A DNA stretch of 64,000 nt from Atriophallophorus winterbourni (lineage: Eukaryota > Platyhelminthes > Trematoda > Plagiorchiida > Microphallidae): assembly GCA_013407085.1 (NCBI GenBank), contig JACCGJ010006017.1, positions 1-64,000 on the forward strand, read 5' to 3'. Shown here in pieces: positions 10,085 to 22,000 of this stretch (position 1 is its first letter; each line of letters starts with the position of its first letter). Below the pieces are notes generated by a model. That model ran no database searches. It saw only the letters and a program-made list of their open reading frames with translations, and was not told where the DNA came from. The position numbers and the translations under genes are program-made.

Positions 10085-13000
10085 GTAAGTTAAATGCCAA
10101 ATAGCAAAAAATATCACCAGAGATCAATATTTAATTGTTGATATTATAATTGAAATCAGCATTACGGCGAATACACGTAACGGTTATCTAATGTGATGCA
10201 GTCGAAACTAGAAGTATATGAGTGTATCGAAATCGAGCGGACTCCTGTGACGAATCGGTACAGGTATAGTGATGTAAGATGCTCAGAATTAGACTGGAGA
10301 CTACATTTTCCACCATACAGCCCCTGGATACTAATAAATTATGAAAAGGGTTCATTAACTTCATCGTGCACATTATATGGATTGACAACGCCTCAGCACA
10401 ATCAAACAGGTTAAGAAGAGGTCTACAACATTTATATTTTAGGATAATTCTGAAACGTCCCTTGAAGTAGTCAGCAAATGCAAAATTACATCTGTAATCA
10501 ACCCACTTAAACTACAGCTTAATATCAGTGTATTATTCCAGCTTCAAAGCATATCCACGGGTTTTTAGGCCATTCGCGAGTGGTAAAATTTCACGCAGTT
10601 CGTAACCATATGCTCCTAGTAATATGCGACAAGTTAGCAGCAAGTCATAGCAAACAAGCCGAATACTGAGCAACATAAGGTTGAGGTCGATTTCAATTCT
10701 TGCACTCTTTTAGTCGCCCGCCGTTGCACATTTTCCAGCTGGTCACGTTCTTCCTCAGATTGAGGGAAGCACTCTGATAAACCATATTCCAAAACTGTTC
10801 TCCATTATGTAATGAAAAAGAATGCGAAATATTTGTTGAGTAATCGCTTAGAACGACTGACTAATAGCCCACTATGCGCGGTTTGCGGCACCAGCTTTTC
10901 TGTCTGTGTCCTCCTTGGATTTGAGAGACCATGACACATTTGTTCCCAGGTCACGTTCAATATCAACCTAATCCGGTTGATCATCTCCTGAGAAAGTACG
11001 TACCTTCAAACGTGCTTGGCTCTAAAAGCATTACTGCGCATTCTTCTCGGTTAACAGGAAGATGCCACTTTACCGTCCAATCGAAAAAATTTTAATTCGT
11101 TTTCAAAACCTGTGCTGTCAGTAAAATTGCATGCGGTAGCCCAAATCTTGAGATCAACGTAGACAATGAAGATTTAGCGAGTCTGGAGGTTTCAAGGTTG
11201 TCAAAGCCGGGAGTTGGTATTAGGAAAGAGCCTCTGCTATCTATTAAATTATCTGATGTTACGTGTGATTAAAATGGCCTCGACAACCAAGTCCAACTCC
11301 TGGCCTGCACGAGTGGCTTCCACGAGCACGGCTGAACTGCTCTTACTGACAGGAGAAGGGGCGAAAGCGAGTGACCGGCGCCTTAAAACTAATTTTCTCC
11401 CGGTAGATGGAGATCGTCAGCTACTGGCAGTCTATCTAGGGGAAGGAAAACCCTGGCTCCAACCTCTCACTGGCTTGCCCGATTGCGGGAAAGGCTTTGA
11501 AAGAAAATCCCAATGAAAGATCCGGAGCGAAGTCATGTAGGCGGATAACTAGCGAAAAGCGCGTTTTATTTGTCACATGTCAGAACGTCGAATCAGATCG
11601 ATTCTATTATAATTCACGCAGTCTAAATGTCTTAGATTCTGGGATATAGGTCCTATCGTGGTGTCAACCAGGGAACGCAGCAGGCCTGAACACGATCTGG
11701 TTCACTCAAAGATCCTACTTCGCCTGCTAAACCGTCAATGGAGAACTCCTAGGATGCGTTTAAACTTTGCAGCCTTCGGAAACCCCTGCCAACGTAAAAG
11801 CTCATTGATTATATTTCTGAGCATTTGGATGGGAGTGCAGCCCCAGTTGAACAACAGTGGTCCGTTACTCAGAATGCGGCATTAAAAATCCTAGGCACCG
11901 TTTCTCGCTACCGGCATGACTGGATCTCTCAGAACGCCGTCAAGTTCTGTGCCTAAGCAAGAGATGCCAGAATGCATGATGCATCTGATTACCGCCTCCT
12001 TAGTAGAGCTGCTACACGATCGGCCAGAAAGGATCGTCAGTTATACTTGGCGGACACTGCATCTGAAATGGAAAATGCAGCGAGCTTAGGAGACTTTAGA
12101 AAACTGTTTCAGTTGATTCGCGCAGCATCAGGAAGCTGTAGTTTTAGCACGAATCTTCTAGATTCGAAATGACAGCTGATATTTGACCTCAATGGCATTC
12201 GGTGACGGAGGAAGTGGCCAGTCAATCGAGTCTGCAGACTTGATTAGACTCTTTGTGTCTGATTTCCAGTAGCTTCTCTGGGCATTTGTTAATATTGTCG
12301 GTTGAATAACTCTATTCCAAACGAACCATAAACAGCAGTGATCGTTACAGCCAATAGAGGCCTCGATAAATAGGTTCGTAACATCGGAAAATATGGGGGT
12401 GTGAACACCAAATACAATATTGAAGGGACTTGACCAACACATATCCTCGTGGGATTGTTCACATTCTAGAATAAACGGTCGTGTTCTGACCTGTGTTCTC
12501 ACCTGAGGAATCAAGGTTAGCGGAAAAAGAGACGAGACCAGACGATAGGCAAGAGTTCAAGGCATAGTTCATCAATAACCTAACAGGAACTTAACAGTAA
12601 AACGGTTGCCAGCAATCGTCTAAAAATAACTTCTCCAAACTAGCACTCTGTCCTAAGGCTGAACCAGATGGACTGCACCACATCTTCTTAGTAATAAAAA
12701 TCGACTGTATGATATTCGGATATATTTGATACCGATCGGAAATCCATAGTCAGGAACAGAAAGTTCTATAGTCGATTAGGACTAACGTGCTCGACAATAA
12801 TGAGCACACTGATTACGTTAGTGGTCAGTCAGTGGGCGCTGTTCCCACCTGTGCACACAAATAAACAATTTAGGGATAAACGCTGCATTTAGGTAAGTAG
12901 ATTGATTGGCTATGTTCTTGCCTGTCTATCTTCGGTAACTTAAGAGTGGTTAGGTAATTACTGTGAAACCTGTTCTGTTCTCTGAAACCTGCTCGTACTG

Positions 13001-16000
13001 ACATCCTTGGTCAAACGAAGCTTCTGCACCAGAAGCGAAACCTTACCAAGCACCAGTTCTAACCCAGACCGTAGCCGACTGTCATATAAAGGTAATTTGG
13101 TTTCCCTGCTAATTCGTGTAGCAACTAAGAACCGTACGAACCACCTAGTGTAACTTAGGTTAAAGAAAAGAAAGAAAACCATTGTATTCGTTGAAACGAT
13201 TTTTCAACCAACAAAATTAATTGTTAAACACAAATTTCAGTAAAATTATTATCAACCGTCTCAGCTTCAAATCAGTCGATCAGCAGCATTGATGTACATT
13301 GAGCTTTGATGAGAGCAGACGAAAGTTCTGGTTTCATGATTTTTCCTATCAAGTAATTTCGGTATCGTTTGATGCATTTCCGACATGGTGACATATCTAA
13401 ATAGTCCGAAAGGTTCAAAGTGATTATCATCGTGGACAGTATTACAAAGGCAGCATGAACCGAATGAGTGAATGCCATGCAACTAGGACGAAAAAATCCT
13501 ACAAGTTTGGAAAGGGTTGGAATCAAACATTTATGGGATCGATTGAAGTATATATGTACAGGCTGACTGTGACGAGGTGCCTACACCACGAACGGAACAG
13601 GCATTAAATCACGTTTCGTGAATAAGTAGAGCGACATCAGCACGACCGCTTCCTTGCAGCTTTCATCGCCGTGCAACATAGTGTGGAGTTGAAGGGCATT
13701 ATTGATGAGTATTAATCATAAGCTTTCAAATGATATGCAGAGTGCCATTAGCCGTGACTACACAAATACGGGAAGCGCCGAAGAGACTAAGGACGAAAAT
13801 TGCGAACTCGTAATGTTTCGGGTTTCGAAAGGATTGCAATCGTGAACCACAATTGAACGCAATGCAATTCGTCAATGTCGGTCACACGAACCCACTGTGA
13901 TAAGGACTTAAAGCGTACCGGTTGGCACAATATCGATTGGCATATCATATCAAACTGAAAACCGGGACAGATACGTTTCAGGAAAGTGTTGGGCTCACTT
14001 GGTTTGACCATATAAGATAGGCGTGTGTTTTGTTATTGGACTTGTGCTTTTGACCAATCAGCTTTTTCTAGTGCTTTGGGGCTCGTGAGTAAACGCGATT
14101 GGCATTAGGCAGGTTGACCTTAGGGATGAATCGGGTGCGATTTTCTAGTGGCTATGACACGCAGGGGTAGCGTGGTTATTGTTGAACCAATGAAAGCGAA
14201 ATGTGGACAGATGTTTGCCACCCGTCGACCAGAAATGACGCGACGCAATCATTCGTGGCTACTATCCCACACACGCTCTCATAGCACGCTTTCCCCTTCA
14301 CTCCATTTGACAACATACAAAATTTGTAAAGCACTTCAACAACAAGATCGCTACTGTGCATAGTTTTAAAACCAATCCTCAAGCGTAACTAACCACTGCG
14401 ATATCGGATTGCGGGGAGAATTTGGATAGGTTACTAGCTAATGTCTTTATCTGATGACGTATAATGCCTTTCATTTTATGGGAAGTTTTTAATTATTGAT
14501 GAGAACAACAGCATTGGTGTATAATCGACAAACGAACAAAAAGTCTGGGTGAAAAGTATATGAAGTAATTCTACAATAATTTAGAATTCGTTCAATTTAC
14601 GGTTAACGCATGTGTAACTTTACCGAAAATTTCCCATCTACGTTGCAGCGTGGCGCTTTGCTTGAAAAATATCGATCGACATATAAACTGCCCAGATGTT
14701 TGTCGAAGTAGGCCGAAGGACGCATGTGATAAGGCTACGCATTCAGACAAGAAATGTGGCTCCTATCTGGATGAAGCGATCGCTTCGGTTTTCCCCAATC
14801 TGGAGTTGAACAATTCGGAAGTTCGTAAACAATTCCGGAATATGTATCGTCAAATTCCGTTGCAGCGAAAATTTCCCTATCCATTCTTTCAAAGTGACCT
14901 TCGGCTAAAGAATGCGATACTAATGCAGCGAATGGCCTCCAGGACAGCTTACTGCACTTGTGGGATGTATTATCGGGTATGCTGAATCAACGTGAATTTT
15001 AAATTAATTGTTGTTGGCGTTGAACGCGGATGTACATGGTATTGAATAGAATTGCATTAAGTAAAAATTCTGCTATAGTCTTGAGAAAGGTTCACAAGCG
15101 CCTAATTACGATCAGTCGAACGGCGCACGGTAGCCCAGGCCGTAAGGCTTGGGACTACGATGGTGATCGTCGGGGGCTCGCTTACCACCCGAATCGGAGG
15201 ATATACACTGCTGATGAACTCAACTAAAAGTGAAACTCGTGTCCGCACCTCCAATATATACTATCGGATCAACTTTTTGAATAGTTCGATGGCTTCATAC
15301 GAATGAATTGTCACAAGCATAAACAACTTATTCTACAAAACACACTATGGGAATTGACCTGATCATGCAAAGTAAACCTTATATAAATATATACGCTCAA
15401 TTTTACTCTAGGGTGTTCTACCCTAACGAGCGCTTATGTTATGTTATGCCTGCATTCAGATAAAAATCAACACAATACACGAAATCGCTGTGAAACTCGA
15501 GTGTCCTGGTAAGTCTACTCGGGTTAAATACAAAAAATCACCGGGTGCTGATGAAATAACACCTTTCCTCTTAAAACAATGCGCTCATGCTCTATTCTCA
15601 CCACTCTGATCTTTTCAACCTGTCACTGAGTTGTAGCTAAAGAACCTATCAAATATTTGGAACAAAATAAGCTTATTTCCATCGCACAGCACGGATTTAG
15701 GACAAGAAACGTCTGCCTCACCAATCTTCTTATAACTCTTGATAACTTGACTCGGACCATGGATAATGGATACCCTATCCATGCTTGTTATTGGGATATG
15801 TCTAAAGCTTTTGACCGTGTTAACCGCAGCATTCTGTTACAAAAATTGGAGTAGCTCGGGGTGGGCGGCAGATAATTGGCCTGTATACAGTATTACTTGA
15901 TTGGTAGAGTTATCAGGGTTCGAGCTGATGCGTCAATATCCAGTCCAGTAGAAGTTACAAGTGCCGTACTTCAAGGCTCAGTCTTGGAAGCCAAGACTCT

Positions 16001-19000
16001 TTATGATGTACGCGAACGACATACCAGAAATCTTACGCAGAAAAATCTTATTTGCGGATGACATCAAAGTTTGGACTAGCGTATGCACCGTTGAAGATTG
16101 CTAAATTCTACGAAATGATTTCGAAGCACTTCATACGTGGAGCTTACGAAACTGCCTACTATTCAACATCCATAAATGTGAAACTTTAATGCGTCGGTAA
16201 ATCATTCGAATTCACGTACTCTCTAGGATCTCAGCAACTTTTATGGGTTACGGAAGAGAAAGATCTGGGTGTGTGGATTACCAGTAACTTGAGGTCTTCA
16301 TGGCAGTTTTCTGTGGTATACAAAAAGTCATGCCAAAACTTAGCACTGCTCAGAAGGATCATCGGTAATTTTACAATGCAGATACTCCTACGGATAATTA
16401 ACACCTTTATCAGGCCAACAATGGAGTACGCTGTTCAAGCATGGTCCCCATGGTTACAGAAGTACATGACCTTGCTGCAACGCGTATACCACCGCGCTAC
16501 AAAACTGGTGACCGGACTATGTAACAGGCCGTACGAGGAGAGGATTGCAACTCTCAACCAGTTTGACTTAACGTACCATAGTCTCAAGGGTGACTTGAAC
16601 CCGCTGTTCAACATTCTGCATACAGTGGATCACCCACTTTAACACCTGTTTCATCGGCAAGAAGCACGTGGTAGCTGATCGCAGGGCTATAAGTTAATTA
16701 TTCCACACACTAAATCAAATTATCGAAGGTTCTTCTTTGCTATCCGAGTTTGTTTTATATGGAACACTCTGCTTCCACGTATCATTTGTGCATCAATCCT
16801 GAACATTTTCAATGCTGAACTTGACAAGAATATGTTGACCAAATCCAACCTCGCACCTGAATACACATGCTGACTTTCCATATTGATAAAACTTTTGTGT
16901 AGTTTTTATGCATGCCCTATATTTTTAATCTATGCTTACTGTGAACGTTTTGCTTTTTGGACCATTAAATCTTTAAATTACATGCATGCATACTTAATTA
17001 CTAGCTTACTAAGTAAATATCTTACATAGTTACTTAATTACTTATTTAGTTACATACACACATGCATGCGTAGGTTAACAATGCATTACGTAACCTTAAT
17101 ATTAATACACCTTTTGTAATGTTGTGCTCAAATACCCTCACTTTCACTCCGCAAACGGTTTGTGTCTGTTTGCTGTCATCAGGTGTAGGCAGTAAGATCA
17201 TGTTCAGTGAGCTTTGAAACAGTAGAAAAATGGTAAACTGAGGTATACTTGAATGTCATATTTAAATGAGTTTTTACAAAGCACCTGATGCTCAACACCA
17301 TCGTAACAAATTAATACGAGTTCAAACGCTCAAGACGCCTATAACTGAGCAAAGTAATGTTGACCCACATCCATTACATCTATCCCCGGATTTAAAATCA
17401 ATTCAATTCAATTTTAATGGTCTAAAAAGCATATAGCTTAACAAAAACGACAGAATAATATGATAATTGCGAATAACATGGGTAGTAAAACGGGATTTGT
17501 TTGCTTACCGAGCAGTTCATGAATCGAGTAAAAATCCATAGGACAGAAACTATTTTCAAAGTTCAAAGCTTTTATGGTGTAAAATATATAGGTTTAATGT
17601 TGGGATTGGTCCACATAAAATTGTCCTAATTCGATTTGAATATATCCAAGTTGGGTAAATGTGCAACATTACAGGGTAGGGAGTTCCAGGTAAAGCATAC
17701 ACATACAGAATCAAAATACCTTCGACAGTTTAGTCTCGAGTCGGGAATAAGTACTGTATGGTCGTGACTCCGGCTGGTTCTGGGTGGTAGTCGTGTGAAT
17801 AGTTTATTTAGGGGATAGTTCGGGGTATGCAGTATATTGAACATAAGAATCAAATCACCTATAAGACGGCGGTAACGAGAGTCCAAGAGATTTAGACTTG
17901 CAATACGATCTTCGTATTGTTTGTGCTTTAAACCACGTACGAGCTTGGTGGTCCGATCATATATTCTCTGCAATAGGCTGATGTCATTCTGTAGCCAGGG
18001 TGACAAAGCTTGAACCGCATACTCCATGGTTGGCCTCAAGTACTTAATAATTATTCGATGAACAGTTTGCTTCGAGAACCTCCCGAACACGCGTTTTAGC
18101 AGAAGCAGTACTCGTAACGTCTTTTTATAGACAGCTGTGGCGTTATGTGGTGGTTTCAACGTGCTGCTCACCCACACACCCAAGTCCTTCTCCTTATCAG
18201 TGCTTTCAAGAATATTGGAACCAATGGTGTAAGAGAACTCGAAATGTCTTCAAACAATCAATACCTTACATTTTCTGACATTGAAAGGTAGTTCATTTCT
18301 AACGGACCAGTCCTGTAAGGCATCGAGTTCCAGCTGAAGCTGTCTGCAATACACTGTTGTGCGTACTTGTGTCCACAGCTTGATGTCATCCGCAAACAAC
18401 AATATTTTGCAGCGAACAAGTTTAGATAAGTCGTTTACATAGATTAGGGAAACGAATTGGTCCAAGCACTGATCCCTGCGGCACCCCACTCTTTACTGCA
18501 ATAGGTCGTGACAAAGCACCATCAACCCTTACTCGAATGACACGGTCGCGGAGATCATCCTCAATCCGGGCTAGTAATGAACACTTGATGCCACATTGCT
18601 CCATTTTTTGTAGTGACAGACTGTGGTTGACTCGATCGAATGCTTTGGACATATCAAGATAACACGCGTGTATGGCTAGACCTTTGTCTACAGCTTGTGT
18701 CCAGTCATCGAGGGAGAGCAGAAGGTTTGAAAGGCAAGAGTATCTTTTTCTGAAGCCGTGTTGTTCGACTGCGAGCAAGCAATTGTCTTCCAGATGTTTT
18801 GTGATGCTGTTTTTTACGAGGCGCTCCATCACTTTAGAGATCACCGGTAGTAGTGTTACTGGTCGATAGTTGGTTACTTTAAGGATGAATACACAAATAT
18901 GATATAATTTTCCGCATAATTTACCGAATTCTTTTAATCAGGTCGTGCTTTTCATCGAAAATGATGAAATGTTACTTATGCTATAACAAAATATCCGAAA

Positions 19001-22000
19001 ACGCTATCGCTTGAAACACCCCATTTCAGTACGATCGATTTCTTGATGGCTGCGTTCAATCGACCGATGACCTCAGTTGCGGCGGATCCAATCCCTGCGC
19101 CAACGGAGGTCGCTGTTTTACCATTTTTTTGAAAATAAACATAACCGCTGGGCATGAGATACCCACGGTGAAATGTGAATGTCCACCGGCGTTTCGAGGA
19201 GAGTTCTGTGAAGAAGAAGTGGACCGTTGTGTCGAGGAAAACGTCTGTGGAGAATTCAATTGCATCCGTGATCCACACGACTTTGATAATGGATACCGGT
19301 GTGTTTGGACCCTAGTTGATTGAATTGCGTAACACCAAGTTAACATTTCTTTTCAGAGTAAACGTAGTTGATTATAGCATGATCATACTTCACACTTACA
19401 CAGGTTGATTACATAAATGAAACGAATCCCGTTCCCTTAAAAGTTTGATTAACTTAAGAAAATAACAATCATTATTCCTGATCATTGGATAGGTTATTTT
19501 ATTCTGTAGTTTTAATTTTTCAACTTGGATTTGGTTGACTGAATTACATGATATACCCGGTTATTCAGGACACTTTGTAATTGAATTTCAATGATTGGTA
19601 TACGCTATTTCGTGGAGATTTTGCTCTCAATTTCCTCAACAGCTAAGATTATTCGTGTTTTCTGTTTTTCATGGTCCAACTATCCTATTATAGCATATCA
19701 TCTTGTCTCACTTCATTGGGTGCATTACCCGACAATCGTGTGATATCGATTTGATGCCACTTATGATGATAAGTTCATTGAAGCGGTTTTTTATTTTGAT
19801 CTTTTATGCAACATCGAACGCAACTGAGCAATCAATTCCTTCCGTGGTTAAAATATATTCTTTGATGGTTCTGCTCAACCGTATTGCATTCCGCAAAATA
19901 TTGATTACATAAGCACTAGATACAACTTCCAGACTTATAAACACTCATTAGAATTACCCGGAATATGACCGAGCGGGAAATTTTATCCGCAAATTTCAAG
20001 TGCAAAGTTGGATGCAACATCGCATCGCCTCCAATCGACGTGTGACAGACTCACGTAAACGTCCAAGCAGCGTGAACAAGCTGAGCTAGTGGGAGGACAA
20101 AAAGCTTCGAAGTGGCAAACAATGTCAATTCCGCTCTCAACATACGTAATGCAAATCAAATAAGTTGCGCTTGTATGCCATTGTTTACCATTCTTCCACT
20201 GTTTCAAGTGCATGCTGATCCTGATCCTACTGCCCTTACCTAATGAGTGCAAACAACACGAAACCGGTCGTGAGATGTGTGTGATGGAAACTCATGCAAA
20301 TGGGCTTTTTGTTCAAATAAAATATATTTTCACCAAACGTATTTTTCACAACGAATATTCGTTCCAATATTACAGCACGTAATTCACCGTTCAAAGTTAA
20401 ACCTGTGTAATTCTCAGATTATAATATTGTTTTTATCCGTAGCTGACACTGGTAAATATCAATCAACACATTATTCAAACGTCACAACTACCATAACGTT
20501 TTGCCTTAACAGCTGTATCTGCCCGCCTTCACACATGCGCAAAAGTCACTTCGAGCCTATCTGCGTCCCACTTCCAGCATGCGGAGAACGAGTGGAAGCT
20601 TTCGACGGTGGAGAATTGCCGGTATCCAACCCGCTCGCCACACAAAACCCATGTCTCAACAGAGGGCATTGTGTGCAAGGTGAAGATCCCACCTTGTATA
20701 CTTGCATCTGCCAAGCCGGATATAGCGGGAAAAATTGTGAGATCGAGCCACCCGCTCCGGTTTGGAGCCAATGGACAGAATGGTCGGACTGCATTTGGCC
20801 GGAACCGTATGAGATTTGTTATCGACAGCCGTTTCAACAACAAACGAGGCATTGTGTGACATACACTCCGGGACAACGGTGTGTTGGAGCCCCGAGGCGA
20901 CAGCGTTATGCCGGATGTGATCTGTTCTCGGTGAGACGCGTTAAAATGAAATTGACTATTGTAAACCATTGCCAAGTTAGCAATAGTCCAAGGTAGATTA
21001 TCTGCTCTTTTTTACCAAGTGCATTTATATCTCATGGAATGTGTACCGCGATTTTTATTTGAGCAATATATTTAGAAGCTTCCTTCAGGCTCATTGAACC
21101 TGATCATACTGTCTCCACCTGACGACGGCAAACAGCCAGAAACCGGTAGTGGTGTGTAAGTGCGGGGTATGTGAGCACCACAATACATTCCTAGTAATAT
21201 TTATTTCCAGTGCATGCATAGCAACGTGGTTACTGAGTCACTTAAACATTTTTCAATTTGATGAAAGTATTCATTTTGCTTATGTTAAGTTGAACGAATT
21301 ATCATAAGGGTTTTCCAAAAGTAGCATTCCGTAACTCTCGTCAATGTTCGTGCAAATTAATGTCAGCTTATTAGGTGAACTTTCATGAATTTTCAAATCT
21401 ACAACGCTTAGAAACCGCAGCAATTAGATATAATCAGACCCTGTATATTGAGTCAATAAACAAACATATTTAAAAATTTGTGCTGGTATTGTGCACTTTA
21501 TTACCAGAAATGTTTGTCTAATATAACTAAGCAAAACACGCGTTCGCATTTTATTTTAACATTTTCCTCTGTTGAACACTCTGAAACACAACTGCCACCT
21601 TGGTGCTTAAAATTTACGCTCTCCTGCCTTGCATATTTAGAAAATTTGAAGGTCACTTAAAATAAAAAACCATTCACCAAACGGATACGATTCATCCAAA
21701 ATGCTACATTAATTACACAACCTTCGAAATATTTTCGCTTTATTAATATTCTTGCAATCGATGAACAGACGATAAATGGCGGTAGTTCAAGGTGTGGCAT
21801 TTTATGACAAAAATGTTTTGATGAACATTCATTTTCCTCAGCTTGAAACACAACGTGAAAATCTTTCAAATCTTATTTAATTCTCTAAATGTTTAAATCT
21901 AGTGTTTTCGTCGAATATGCAACGCATTTTACTTCGCATGTTTGCTTGAGCACACACTGCTGATCCTTAGTACCGATTAAATTAACACAAAGCGGTGCAG

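Noticed and set aside
13958..14382. Candidate extra host exons in intron 1
   Set aside because: Open frames on both strands overlap, have no domain, and inclusion is not needed: exon 1 and exon 2 join in phase directly.
20529..20975. Long open frames on the minus strand opposite exon 4
   Set aside because: They mirror the EGF/TSP1 coding exon on the plus strand, whose cysteine and tryptophan pattern is unmistakable; the antisense frames resemble nothing.
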